A stretch of 64,000 nucleotides of DNA from Tessaracoccus rhinocerotis. GTDB lineage: Bacteria > Actinomycetota > Actinomycetes > Propionibacteriales > Propionibacteriaceae. The stretch is taken from NCBI RefSeq assembly GCF_007197885.1, contig NZ_VKKG01000002.1, positions 1-64,000 of the forward strand, read 5' to 3'. The translations under genes were made by a program, and so were the position numbers. Position 1 is the stretch's first letter. Each line of letters opens with the position of its first letter. The notes under the pieces are model-generated. The model was not told where the DNA came from, did no database searches, and worked only from the letters and a program-made list of their open reading frames with translations. Shown piece by piece: positions 28,264-37,305 of the stretch.

Positions 28264-29919
28264 ATGAAGAAACGACGCAACTGGGTGAACTGGGCACAGG
28301 TGCTGTGCGTCGTGATCGCCGTCGGTCTGGTTGCGTCATTCTTCGTCGGCGGCCTCTTCACCGGCGGGACCCCCGCCGACGAGCCCGTGGAGCCGCAGGA
28401 ACCCACCACCCAGGCGGGCGAGCCAGTCGACGAGGGGGACCCGCAGCCGGGCGTCCCCGCCGTCCCCGTGGCGGAGCACGAGGTCTGGGAGCTCGAGGAA
28501 GAGGTGAACCCGGACCGGCAGCTCGACTACCAGCCCGAGGGCGAGCCCGACGTCGAGTTCCAGGACGCCCCCGGGGAGGATCTGGCCGGCTACTGGACGC
28601 AGAGCATCGACTGGCAGCCGTGCCACGACGGCGACCTCTGCGCCACCGTCCTGACCCCCCTCGACTGGGAGGACCCAGGCACCGCCGCCATCCAGCTGAA
28701 GGTGCGCAGGTCTCCCGTGGAGGACCCGACGCAGGACCCGATGTTCCTCAACCCGGGTGGTCCCGGCATCGGCGGCCAGTACATGGTCGACAGCGTCGGG
28801 GACCGCTGGCCCAGCTACGACAAGATCGCATGGGACCCCCGGGGCACGGGCGAGTCCACGGCCGTCCAGTGCGGCACCACCGAGGAGATCGACGAGGCCT
28901 ACGAGCTCGACGGCTCGCCGGACGACGCAGCCGAGGAGGAGGCACTCGAGGCCGGTTGGGGCGAGTTCGCCCAGGACTGCCGGGACGCCTCCGGGGCGCT
29001 GCTGGACCACCTGAGCACCATCGAGGTAGTGCGGGACCTGGACCTGCTGCGCCACCTCGTCGGGGCGGAGAAGCTCAACTATCTCGGCGTCTCCTACGGC
29101 ACCTACCTGGGCGCGATGTACGCGGAGCTGTTCCCGGAGCGCACCGGCCGGATGGTGCTCGACTCGGCGGTCAACATCACCGACGACGAGGGCGCCCCGA
29201 ACCAGATCGAGGGCTTCGAGCTGGCACTGCGCAACTACGCCGAGTGGTGTGCCGGTGAGGACCGCTGCGTCTTCGGCGAGTCCCGCGACGAGGTCATGGC
29301 AACCATCGGGGACTGGCTGTCCGGACTGGACGCGAACCCGATCACGGTGGGGGAGCGGGAGCTGACCCAGACCCTCGCGACGGTGGGTGTGCTGTTGTTC
29401 CTCTACTCCGACGAGGAGGCCTACGAGGGCCTGACGTACGTGGTCATGGAGGCCATGGAGGGCCGCGCCGAGGAACTCCTCAAGGCCGCCGACAGCCTCA
29501 ACATGCGCGGTGACCCGGCCATCGGAGCATTCCCGGCGATGCGCTGCGCCGACTGGCCCGACGAGGGCGTCGACGCGGCCTACGAGTGGTTCGAGGAGGT
29601 CAAGCCCCTCGCGCCCACCCTCGCCCCGAACTCGGGCATGGACCTGGTCTGCGAGACCTGGACCGCGGACTCCGCGCCGCCGCTCAAGCTGACCGGCCAG
29701 GGGGCCGCCCCGCTGTTGGTCATCGGGACCACGGGCGACTCCGCCACCCCCTACGAGCACGCCGTCGCAATGGCCGAGCAGCTCGACTCAGGGGTGCTGG
29801 TCACGTTGGACGGCGCCGGTCACGGCTCCGCCACCGGTGACAACGAGTGCCTCCAGGACGTCCTGACCGCGTTCTACGAGGATGGCACCGTCCCGGACGA
29901 GGGCGTCACCTGCAGCTGA
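28264..29919 (+). CDS. secreted/membrane-anchored alpha/beta hydrolase (TAP-like peptidase)
   Basis: 551-residue protein. An N-terminal membrane helix (~12-32) precedes an acidic, proline-rich linker (~38-100) and then an alpha/beta hydrolase fold. Visible catalytic elements are the oxyanion segment N-P-G-G-P-G, the nucleophile elbow G-V-S-Y-G-T, an aspartate in T-T-G-D-S-A-T-P and a histidine in G-A-G-H-G-S, the order of Streptomyces tripeptidyl aminopeptidases, with a TAP-type C-terminus. Several cysteines suggest disulfides outside the cell. It has no neighbours in its operon. Confidence 0.85.
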   Translation: MKKRRNWVNWAQVLCVVIAVGLVASFFVGGLFTGGTPADEPVEPQEPTTQAGEPVDEGDPQPGVPAVPVAEHEVWELEEEVNPDRQLDYQPEGEPDVEFQDAPGEDLAGYWTQSIDWQPCHDGDLCATVLTPLDWEDPGTAAIQLKVRRSPVEDPTQDPMFLNPGGPGIGGQYMVDSVGDRWPSYDKIAWDPRGTGESTAVQCGTTEEIDEAYELDGSPDDAAEEEALEAGWGEFAQDCRDASGALLDHLSTIEVVRDLDLLRHLVGAEKLNYLGVSYGTYLGAMYAELFPERTGRMVLDSAVNITDDEGAPNQIEGFELALRNYAEWCAGEDRCVFGESRDEVMATIGDWLSGLDANPITVGERELTQTLATVGVLLFLYSDEEAYEGLTYVVMEAMEGRAEELLKAADSLNMRGDPAIGAFPAMRCADWPDEGVDAAYEWFEEVKPLAPTLAPNSGMDLVCETWTADSAPPLKLTGQGAAPLLVIGTTGDSATPYEHAVAMAEQLDSGVLVTLDGAGHGSATGDNECLQDVLTAFYEDGTVPDEGVTCS

Positions 29920-29976
29920 GGGCGCCTGGGCGGAGTTTCTTTCCTGCGCCCGGCGCCGCTATAGTTTCTGCGTGCT

Positions 29977-30052
29977 GCCGCCCTAGCTCAGTAGGCAGAG
30001 CGACGCTCTCGTAAAGCGTAGGTCAGGAGTTCGATTCTCCTGGGCGGCTCCA
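29977..30052 (+). tRNA. tRNA-Thr (anticodon CGT)
   Basis: A complete cloverleaf is readable: acceptor GCCGCCC/GGGCGGC, D stem GCTC/GAGC, anticodon stem ACGCT/AGCGT with loop CTCGTAA (anticodon CGT at 30010-30012), T stem AGGAG/CTCCT with loop TTCGATT, discriminator T and an encoded CCA. It reads ACG codons. A TATAGT at 29960-29965 is a likely -10 element, and a hairpin with a T-run follows. Confidence 0.96.
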
Positions 30053-30061
30053 GAACCGGAG

Positions 30062-30091
30062 AACCCCGGCCCCTCGTGGGTCGGGGGTTTT
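30062..30091 (+). terminator. intrinsic terminator of tRNA-Thr
   Basis: AACCCCGGCCC pairs with GGGTCGGGGGTT, with one small irregularity, around a short CTCGT loop, and ends in TTTT (30088-30091). It starts ten bases after the tRNA. Confidence 0.75.
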
Positions 30092-30276
30092 CCATCTTCC
30101 GGCGTTGTCAGCCCAGTTCAGGTGGGTGGGTCGGGATGTGCGTCAGGACGTTTGCTGCGAGTAGGGTGGTTCGTCCGTGTCCGAACCGAGGGGCGGCTTC
30201 GGCGGGTCGGGACCCGCCTTGTACTCTGGTTGGGTCAGTGCGGATGTCGCACCGGTGCTCTAAACGAGGAGGGGAC

Positions 30277-31626
30277 ATGTTCGACTGCGCCATCATCGGG
30301 GCTGGTCTGGCGGGCCTGACTGCGGCCCGGGATCTTGTCCGGCGTGGCCTGGACGTCGTCGTCATCGAAGCCAGGGACCGCGTTGGGGGACGGGTCGAGA
30401 ACGGGATCCTCGCCGACGGACAGTACGTCGAGCTCGGTGGCCAGTGGATCGGCAGCGGCCACGACTCGATCGCCGAACTCGTGAACCACTACGGGCTCAA
30501 GACCATCGGCAACCCCTCCACCGGACACCTCATGGTTCGCCTGCGCGGCAAGGCCAAGGCGCTGCCGTCGTCCGAGGAGACCTCAGAGCTCACCCCGTTC
30601 GAGGTCGCTGACCTCGGCAGCGGGCTGGTCAGGCTGCGCCGCCTCGGCCAGCGCCTCCGGGAGGACGAGGCCTGGGCCAAGGCCAACCACGTCTGGTTGT
30701 CGCAGGACCTCACCCGCTGGGTGAAGACCAACCTGCGCACCGTCGGCGCACAGAAGCGATTCAAGAAGGTCTACCAGACCGCCTTCGGTCCGCTCGAGGA
30801 GGGGACCACCCTCCAGGAGGGACTGATGGAGGTCAACTCCGGTCCCGACCTCGAGGGCATGCTGGCCTCCAACGGCGGCCTCAACCAGCTGCGCGTCGAG
30901 GGCGGCGTCCACGCCCTCACCGAAGCCATGGCCGACGAGCTCGGCGACCGCGTCCGACTGGGCAGCCCCGTCGTCAGGGTCGAGCACGGCCCCGAGTCGG
31001 GCACCCTCGTGCTGGCCGACGGCGAGCGCGTCGAGGCCCGCCACATCATCTCCACCCTGCCGCCGAAGCTCGCGGTCAAGCTCGAGCACGAGCCCCCGCT
31101 GGCGCCGTGGCGCGCCGAGACCGCGGAGAAGGTTGCCAGCGGCAACGTCATCAAGGCCTACCTCGTCTACGACCACCCGTTCTGGCGCGAGGGCGGCCTG
31201 TCCGGCCAGTCCAGCGCCGACGACGGCCCCGTCCGCGTGACGTTCGACACCACCACCGGCGAGAACCGCCGCGGCCTCCTGATGGGATTCTTCGAGGGCG
31301 CCGACGCCGACTCGCTGTCCAAGCGCTCGATCACCCTGCGCAAGCGCGCGTTCGTGGACTCCGTGGTGCGGACCTTCGGCGACGTCGCGGCCGAGCCGCT
31401 CGAGTACGTCGAGCGGGACTGGTCCGCCGAGGACTACACCGGCGGCTGTCACGGCGCGCACTTCGCTCCGGGCGTGTGGACCGCAAACGGTCCCGTTCTC
31501 TCGGAGTCGGAGGGTGTCCTGCACTGGGCGGGTGCCGAGTACTCCGGGCGCTTCAACGGCTACATGGAGGGGGCGGTCCGCTCGGGCCTCGACGCCGCAG
31601 CCGTGGTGGCGCTCCACCTGGCCTGA
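30277..31626 (+). CDS. FAD-dependent amine oxidase
   Basis: 449-residue flavoprotein of the monoamine/putrescine oxidase family that oxidises primary or secondary amines with release of hydrogen peroxide. The N-terminal dinucleotide-binding motif is I-I-G-A-G-L-A-G-L-T-A-A, followed by E-A-R-D-R-V-G-G-R. The C-terminal H-W-A-G-A-E-Y-S-G-R-F-N-G-Y-M-E-G-A contacts FAD. ATG 30277 has GAGGAGGGGA upstream. TACTCT at 30222-30227 is a possible -10. The polyamine-type importer at 5565-9778 could supply amines, but the two loci are 20 kb apart. Confidence 0.9.
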   Translation: MFDCAIIGAGLAGLTAARDLVRRGLDVVVIEARDRVGGRVENGILADGQYVELGGQWIGSGHDSIAELVNHYGLKTIGNPSTGHLMVRLRGKAKALPSSEETSELTPFEVADLGSGLVRLRRLGQRLREDEAWAKANHVWLSQDLTRWVKTNLRTVGAQKRFKKVYQTAFGPLEEGTTLQEGLMEVNSGPDLEGMLASNGGLNQLRVEGGVHALTEAMADELGDRVRLGSPVVRVEHGPESGTLVLADGERVEARHIISTLPPKLAVKLEHEPPLAPWRAETAEKVASGNVIKAYLVYDHPFWREGGLSGQSSADDGPVRVTFDTTTGENRRGLLMGFFEGADADSLSKRSITLRKRAFVDSVVRTFGDVAAEPLEYVERDWSAEDYTGGCHGAHFAPGVWTANGPVLSESEGVLHWAGAEYSGRFNGYMEGAVRSGLDAAAVVALHLA

Positions 31627-31636
31627 GTCGTCGCGC

Positions 31637-32725
31637 TCAGTCGCTGACGAAGGGGAAGGCGTCGAACAGGCGCGCCAGTTGGGGCCGCAGGTCGTCGGGG
31701 ACGGGCGAGAACTCGGTCAGTTCCAACTGCCGATTCGAGGGTCTCCCGCCGCGCTTCCACACCCCGAGCACGACACCGTCGACCACGAGGCTGCGCCCGA
31801 ACACCCCGTTGTTGCCAGGGACCAGTCGCTGGTGCTCCTCGGCTGACATGGCGAACAGGCGGTCCTGGTAGCCCAGGATGAACTCGTCGAACCCCGGCAG
31901 GAGCAGGGGATTGGCGACGGCGTCGCCAAGCGCCGCCACCTCGTCGCGCAGCCCGGGGCGCCAGTAGGTGGGATCGGCCTCGTTTCCCTCCTCGAACTCG
32001 TCGGCCACCAGGTCAAGCGCCGCACGGGCCTCCCGCAGGGTGAGCTTGGTCCACCAGCCGAAGTCGCGGATGGTGGCGGGACCGTGGCTGCACAGGTAGC
32101 GCCGCAGGAGCTCGGCCGCTGCCGCGATCCGATCGCCGTTGAATCGGCCCTCCAGCCCCGAGCCCACCGGCACCCAGCCCTCGGCGAGGACCACGTTCTG
32201 GTCCTGGCCGTTCCAGGGGCCGAAGAACAGGAAGGTCTCCGAGATCATCCGTGCCAGCAGGTGGTAGCCGGGGCCGCCCTTGGTGGGCTGGCCGTCGGCC
32301 TCCCAGAGCGCGAACAGGTCCGCGCGGGACAGCCCCTGCGGCGACCGGGAGAGCGCCTCGAAAGCCACCTCCCGCGCCCTGGCCATTCGGGCGTCGTCGA
32401 GCCCGAGTTGGTGCTGCCGGCTGCGGGCCGCCCTCAGCGCCGGCGCCGCGCACAGCTGCCCCATCCACGACGCGTCGGCTGCGGGCAGCAGCAACAGCGT
32501 CCCACGCATCGGGTAGCCGCGCACCACCAGACCCGCGTCCATCGCGTCAGTGACGGCCGAGACCGAGTTCGACGGCGTCCGCAGCGCGGTCGACGCGATC
32601 ACCCCGGGCAGGTCCTGGCCCTGCATCGCACCCTGGGCCGTGACCACGGCCAGCGGATCGGCGTGCGGGCGGGTCAGGAGGCCCTGGGCGACGAGGCGGG
32701 CGCGGCCGAGCAGCTTGTCAGTCAT
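31637..32725 (-). CDS. winged-helix protein of the AlkZ/YcaQ (HTH_42) family
   Basis: 362-residue protein. The family folds as tandem winged helices, and some members are DNA glycosylases that unhook interstrand crosslinks (AlkZ, AlkX/YcaQ). The N-terminal A-M-Q-G-Q-D-L-P-G contains a Q-x-Q pair, the type of motif used by AlkZ, and the C-terminal half has the family's W-R-P-G-L-R-D-E and G-V-F-G-R-S-L-V-V-D-G segments. It ends 10 bases from the convergent amine oxidase gene. A role as a glycosylase is inferred from the family. Confidence 0.75.
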   Translation of the reverse strand: MTDKLLGRARLVAQGLLTRPHADPLAVVTAQGAMQGQDLPGVIASTALRTPSNSVSAVTDAMDAGLVVRGYPMRGTLLLLPAADASWMGQLCAAPALRAARSRQHQLGLDDARMARAREVAFEALSRSPQGLSRADLFALWEADGQPTKGGPGYHLLARMISETFLFFGPWNGQDQNVVLAEGWVPVGSGLEGRFNGDRIAAAAELLRRYLCSHGPATIRDFGWWTKLTLREARAALDLVADEFEEGNEADPTYWRPGLRDEVAALGDAVANPLLLPGFDEFILGYQDRLFAMSAEEHQRLVPGNNGVFGRSLVVDGVVLGVWKRGGRPSNRQLELTEFSPVPDDLRPQLARLFDAFPFVSD

Positions 32726-32840
32726 GGGAGTACCTAACCAGAGGAAGGGGACACCCCCCGTCCGCCACCCGCCCTGCGCGACGCTGTCACGCTGGCGCGG
32801 ACCGCCCCACGCCGTCGCCGGGGTCTGCCAGACTTGCCCC

Positions 32841-34259
32841 GTGACCCAGAACACCGCCGCCAGGCGCGCAGCAGGTGAAATCACCGTCCGCGAGCGGCTG
32901 ACGTTCGCGGCAGGTGACGTCTTCGCGGGAGGCGCGTCGTCGCTGATCGCCGTCATGTACCTGATCTTCCTCACCGACGTCATCCGGCTCGCCCCCGGAC
33001 TGGCAGGCACCGCGGTGCTGGTGGCGAAGCTCTGGGACGCGGTCAACGACCCCCTCATGGGCGCCATCTCGGACAGGGTGCGCACGCGCATGGGTCGACG
33101 CCGCCCGTTCATCCTGGGCGGGGCCGTACTCCTGATCCCCATCATGGCGCTGCTGTGGCTGCCGTTCCCGGTCCTCGACTCCCAGTTGGGCAAGATGGCG
33201 TGGGCGATGCTGTCCTACATCGGCTACAACACCGTCCAGACCGTGATGGCCGTGCCCTACGCGTCCATGTCGACCGAGATCACCACCGACTACGACGAGC
33301 GCAACAAGGTCAACACCACCCGACTGCTGTTCTCGACGGTGGCCTCGGCGACGGTGACGCTGCTCGGCGCCTGGCTGTTCGACCAGTACCGCAGCGGCGA
33401 GATCGGGCTGTGGCCGATGTACCTGGCCATCGTCCTGGGCTTCGGGACGGTGTTCATGCTCGTCATGCTGGGGGTGGCGCTGTTCACGCGAGAGCGAGCC
33501 CCCATCCCGCCGCGGGCGCAGCGCTTCGAGGTGCGCACGTTCGTCGCACCGCTTCGGACGAGTTCCTTCCGCAAGCTGCTGGGCATGTACCTGAGTCAGG
33601 CGCTGGCTTTCGACATCATCTCCGCGACGGTCCTCTACTACGCCCTCTACGTGGTGGTGGGCGCCAACTCGCAGGTGTTCCTCGGCATCTTCATCGGGGT
33701 CAACGTGATCGCCTACCCGATCGTCACCTGGCTGGTGGGGCGAGTCTCCAAGCACCGCGTCTACATGCGGCTGATCCCGCTGGCACTGGTCGGCGCGGCG
33801 GCGGTCGCGGTATTCCCGGGCGACGGTCCGGTGCCGCTGGTCTACGTGTTCGCCTTCATGCTGGCCGCGGGCATGGCCGGCGCCCAGCTGATGTGCTGGG
33901 TGATGTTCCCCGACGTCCTCGACGATGCCGAGCTGGCCACCGGGCAGCGCAACGCGGGCTCCTACTCCGGCCTGATGACCTTCACCCGCGGCATCGCCTC
34001 GGCCATCGTGATCCAGGCGCTCGGGCTCGTGCTGCAGTTCAGCGGCTACGTGGCACCGGTGACCAACGAGGTACCCCTCCAGCCCGACTCGGCGGTGCTC
34101 GGCATCCGCCTGTTCATGTGGATCGGCATCACGGCCCTGCTGGTCCTCGGTTGGACCATCGCGCGCCGCTACCCGCTCACCCGGACCGTCGCCCTGTCCA
34201 ACCAGGCCGAACTGGACCGTCGGCGTGGAAAAGTCGTCTCCGGGGAGGAGCTCGCATGA
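32841..34259 (+). CDS. GPH-family sugar/cation symporter
   Basis: 472-residue membrane protein with about 12 hydrophobic segments. The N-terminal half has the family signature W-D-A-V-N-D-P-L-M-G-A-I-S-D-R-V-R-T-R-M-G-R-R-R-P-F. The family (MelB, XylP, UidB, TogT-like) imports oligosaccharides or glycosides with a cation, including unsaturated uronides in some bacteria. GTG 32841 is the start closest to the first helix. It overlaps the next gene by four bases (ATGA), which ties it to the 656-residue protein and GH105. Confidence 0.92.
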   Translation: MTQNTAARRAAGEITVRERLTFAAGDVFAGGASSLIAVMYLIFLTDVIRLAPGLAGTAVLVAKLWDAVNDPLMGAISDRVRTRMGRRRPFILGGAVLLIPIMALLWLPFPVLDSQLGKMAWAMLSYIGYNTVQTVMAVPYASMSTEITTDYDERNKVNTTRLLFSTVASATVTLLGAWLFDQYRSGEIGLWPMYLAIVLGFGTVFMLVMLGVALFTRERAPIPPRAQRFEVRTFVAPLRTSSFRKLLGMYLSQALAFDIISATVLYYALYVVVGANSQVFLGIFIGVNVIAYPIVTWLVGRVSKHRVYMRLIPLALVGAAAVAVFPGDGPVPLVYVFAFMLAAGMAGAQLMCWVMFPDVLDDAELATGQRNAGSYSGLMTFTRGIASAIVIQALGLVLQFSGYVAPVTNEVPLQPDSAVLGIRLFMWIGITALLVLGWTIARRYPLTRTVALSNQAELDRRRGKVVSGEELA

Positions 34260-36226
34260 TCACTTCGCTGACACTGTGGCTGCGCTCGCTCGGTCGCGAG
34301 ACGACGCCGCCGCAGCCCGACGACCCGGGCATGGCCGTGAAGATGTCCCCCTCGGGCATCCGGGACCTCGACAAGCTGGTGGCGGGCGAGCCCATCGACG
34401 AGGCCCCCGTCCACACCATCTGCGACTTCGTCGACATCCGGTTCGACTGCGCGGACTTCCGAGTCCTGACACTGCTGCGGATCGCCTACTCGGACAACCC
34501 CAACGTCTCCGACGACCTCCGCAAGCGCATCCGCACCAGCCTGCTCGGTTTCCGGTACTGGATGGACGAGCAGGGCGAGGACTCGATGTGCTTCTGGTCC
34601 GAGAACCACCAGGTGATCTTCGCCGCGTGCGAGTACCTCGCCGGGCGGCTCTACCCCGACGAGGAGTTCACCAACCCCGGACCCGACGGCCGGCGGCTCA
34701 CCGGCCGCGAGCGGGAGGCGCGCGGGCGACGTCGGCTCGAGACCTGGTTCGACCACCGCTTCCGCTACGGCTTCACCGAGTGGAACTCCAACACCTACTA
34801 CGAGGAGGACGTCGCCCCGCTGGCGCTGCTCGTGGACCTCTCCGGCGAACAGGAGATGGTGCGGCGCGCCACGACGATGCTGGACCTGCTGCTGCTGGAC
34901 ATGGCCCTCCACCGGTTCGAGCGCTACTTCATCTCCTCGGCCGGCCGCGCCTACGAGGCGCAGAAGAAGGATCCCCGCCGCGCCGACGTCAACGACATCG
35001 TCGACCACGCCTTCGGCCGCGACTTCCGCCCAACGCTCGACAAGGCCGGCGGGTTCTTCGTCGTCAGCTCCTACGAGACCCCCGAGGTGCTGCGCCGCAT
35101 CGCCGCGGCCCCGGGGGAGCTGCTGCTCAAGGAGTCGTTCGGGCTGGACGTCGACGAGGTGGTAGGGGAGGTCGGGCCCGCCCGCGACGTCGAGACCACG
35201 GGGCTGTTCTTCTGGTTGATGGAGGCGTTCACCACACCGGAGTCCATCAGGATCACGGTGGACATGGTCGAGCGCTGGCGGATGCACACCAACCGCTTCC
35301 TCGAGCCCCTCGGGGCGTTCCGGCGGCTGCCGCGCGCCCTGCTGCCGGGGCTCGTGAGACTGCTCAACCCTGCGACCCAGGGCGTGGCGATCCAGCGCGC
35401 CGACGTCCAGACCTTCCGCACCCCGCACCACCTCCTCACCAGCGCGCAGGGCTACCAGCCGGGTGGTTTCGGTGACCAGCAGCACCTCTGGCAGGCGATC
35501 CTGCCCGGCGGCGTGCCGGTCTTCGCCGTGCACCCCGGCGCCCCCATGTTCGACGAGACGGCGCGCAACTTCTCACCCGCCTCCTGGGTGGGCAACGGCA
35601 TCAACCCGCAGGTGGGGCAGGACCGCGGCCTGCTGATCGCCCTCCACGACCTGCGGCTGCGCGGCGGTTTCCTCGAGCGAGAACGCCTCCGCTTCACCCA
35701 CCTGTTCTGGCCCACCGAGCGCTTCGACGAGCACACCATGGGCCTCCACCCCGGCGGCGGCAACTGGCTGGCGGCGCGCTGCGGCGAGGGCTTCATCGGC
35801 GTCGTCTCCATGCGACCCCTGCAACTCGGGGCCGAGCCCGAGCCCCAGTCCGTGGTGCAATCGGGCGACGTCACGGGCTGGGTGGTCCTGATGGGCTCTG
35901 CCGACGAGGGCAGCTTCGCGGCGTTCTGCGAGCGCGTCCGCACCATGCCCGTGACCCACACCGTCGGTCGCAGGCCGCGCGAGGGCAGCATCACAGCCAC
36001 CCTCGACGGCGTCGCCCACGAACTGCGCTGGGACGGCGGCCTCCACCGCGACGGCGTGCGCCTCGCCACCGACTACCCCCGCCTCGACACCCCCTTCGTC
36101 AGGGCCGAACGGTTCCCGACGCGGCTGCACGTCAGCCACGACGGCCACACCCTCGACCTGGACTGGGGCGCCGGCACCCGGGTGGTCGGGGCCGACGCGG
36201 ACGCGACGCAGGAGGTGGCCTCATGA
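34256..36226 (+). CDS. 656-residue protein of unknown family in a GPH-GH105 operon
   Basis: I do not recognise this protein. It has no signal peptide or membrane helix, so it should be cytoplasmic. The first ~370 residues are helical and rich in Trp, Tyr, Arg and Glu, with the strings C-F-W-S-E-N-H-Q (~112) and E-W-N-S-N-T-Y-Y-E-E-D (~175), which look like an active site. The rest (~380-650) is probably beta-rich. An alpha/alpha toroid plus beta sandwich is the layout of several polysaccharide lyases and of heparinase-like proteins. It is coupled to the symporter upstream and to GH105 downstream (ATGA overlaps), so it probably processes the imported oligosaccharide. Confidence 0.55.
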   Translation: MITSLTLWLRSLGRETTPPQPDDPGMAVKMSPSGIRDLDKLVAGEPIDEAPVHTICDFVDIRFDCADFRVLTLLRIAYSDNPNVSDDLRKRIRTSLLGFRYWMDEQGEDSMCFWSENHQVIFAACEYLAGRLYPDEEFTNPGPDGRRLTGREREARGRRRLETWFDHRFRYGFTEWNSNTYYEEDVAPLALLVDLSGEQEMVRRATTMLDLLLLDMALHRFERYFISSAGRAYEAQKKDPRRADVNDIVDHAFGRDFRPTLDKAGGFFVVSSYETPEVLRRIAAAPGELLLKESFGLDVDEVVGEVGPARDVETTGLFFWLMEAFTTPESIRITVDMVERWRMHTNRFLEPLGAFRRLPRALLPGLVRLLNPATQGVAIQRADVQTFRTPHHLLTSAQGYQPGGFGDQQHLWQAILPGGVPVFAVHPGAPMFDETARNFSPASWVGNGINPQVGQDRGLLIALHDLRLRGGFLERERLRFTHLFWPTERFDEHTMGLHPGGGNWLAARCGEGFIGVVSMRPLQLGAEPEPQSVVQSGDVTGWVVLMGSADEGSFAAFCERVRTMPVTHTVGRRPREGSITATLDGVAHELRWDGGLHRDGVRLATDYPRLDTPFVRAERFPTRLHVSHDGHTLDLDWGAGTRVVGADADATQEVAS

Positions 36227-37287
36227 CAGCCCTCGAGGTTGCCGTCGAGTTGTGCGACGACATCGCCGCCATCCACCGCGACCGGCGGGTGCTGCCCTGG
36301 ATGTGGGGCCCGGCCCTGCTCGGGTTCGCGCTCGCGAAGCTGGACGAGCACTTGGGCGAGGACCGCTACCTCAGCTGTCTGGAGCGCTACGGCGACCACT
36401 ACCTCGCCAACCCGCCGTCCATCACCTACTCCGACCACGTGGCCCCCGCCCTGGTCACGTGGACGCTGGAGCGCAAGGGGATGGACCGGTTCGCGCCCCT
36501 GACCGCGCGCGCCGTCGACTACATCCGCAACGCTCCGCGCGCCGTCGACGATGCGGTCAACCACCTCGGAAGATCACCCTGGAACTGGATCTACCCGCGC
36601 TCTGTCTGGGTGGACTCGCTGATGATGTTCTCCGTCTTCCCCGCCATGTACGGCAGGATCGAGGGCGACCGCTACCTGCTCGACGTCGCCGCCCGACAGC
36701 CGGCGCAGTACGCCAGGCGCATGTTCGACGAGGAGAGCGGCCTGTGGCACCACGCCTACTGGGTGCGCTTCGGACCGTTCCCCAACGTGTTCTGGGGCCG
36801 CGGCAACGGCTGGGTGGTCGCGGCACTGCCGATGATCCTCGACCAGCTTCCCGACGACCATCCCGAGCGGGAGCAGATCCTCGGCCTCCTCGGCCGCACC
36901 AGTGCCGCGCTGCTGCCGCTGCAGTCCGAGGACGGCACCTGGAAGACCGTCCTGAAGGACCGTCGCCGCTGGTTCAAGTCGCGCGGTGGCTACCGTGAGC
37001 TCTCCGCGACGGCCCTGGTGGCCTCGGGTTGGTTGCACGGCGTCAGGGTCGGCTACCTGGGTGAGGAGTACCTCGACCCGGCCCAACGGGCGCTGGCCGC
37101 GGTCACGGGCGCGGTCCGACGGCGCGGCGGGCACGTCGAGCTGCCTGAGATCTCCGGCCCCACCATCCCGCTGCCGTTCGCCCCGCGACTGGGATACCTG
37201 ATGACGCCCAAGGGCTCGAACCATCCCTACGGCGTGGCGGCGTTCGTGCTCGCCGCCATCAACCAGGACCTGCTGGAACGGGCCTGA
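36223..37287 (+). CDS. GH105-type unsaturated glucuronyl/galacturonyl hydrolase
   Basis: 354-residue (alpha/alpha)6 hydrolase of the YteR/YesR (GH88/GH105) group, which removes the unsaturated uronic acid left at the non-reducing end by polysaccharide lyases. W-V-D-S-L-M-M (~127-133) contains the catalytic aspartate, and F-W-G-R-G-N-G-W (~189-196) is the hallmark of the family. It starts on the stop of the 656-residue gene and has no signal peptide, so it works on imported oligosaccharides. It is the best guide to this operon's role: lyase products such as those from pectin, ulvan or similar polymers. Confidence 0.88.
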   Translation: MTALEVAVELCDDIAAIHRDRRVLPWMWGPALLGFALAKLDEHLGEDRYLSCLERYGDHYLANPPSITYSDHVAPALVTWTLERKGMDRFAPLTARAVDYIRNAPRAVDDAVNHLGRSPWNWIYPRSVWVDSLMMFSVFPAMYGRIEGDRYLLDVAARQPAQYARRMFDEESGLWHHAYWVRFGPFPNVFWGRGNGWVVAALPMILDQLPDDHPEREQILGLLGRTSAALLPLQSEDGTWKTVLKDRRRWFKSRGGYRELSATALVASGWLHGVRVGYLGEEYLDPAQRALAAVTGAVRRRGGHVELPEISGPTIPLPFAPRLGYLMTPKGSNHPYGVAAFVLAAINQDLLERA

Positions 37288-37305
37288 ACCCGTCCACCGC
37301 GAGGC

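Noticed and set aside
29977-30091. tRNA-linked integration site
   Set aside because: No integrase and no repeated tRNA 3' end was found near the tRNA-Thr gene.
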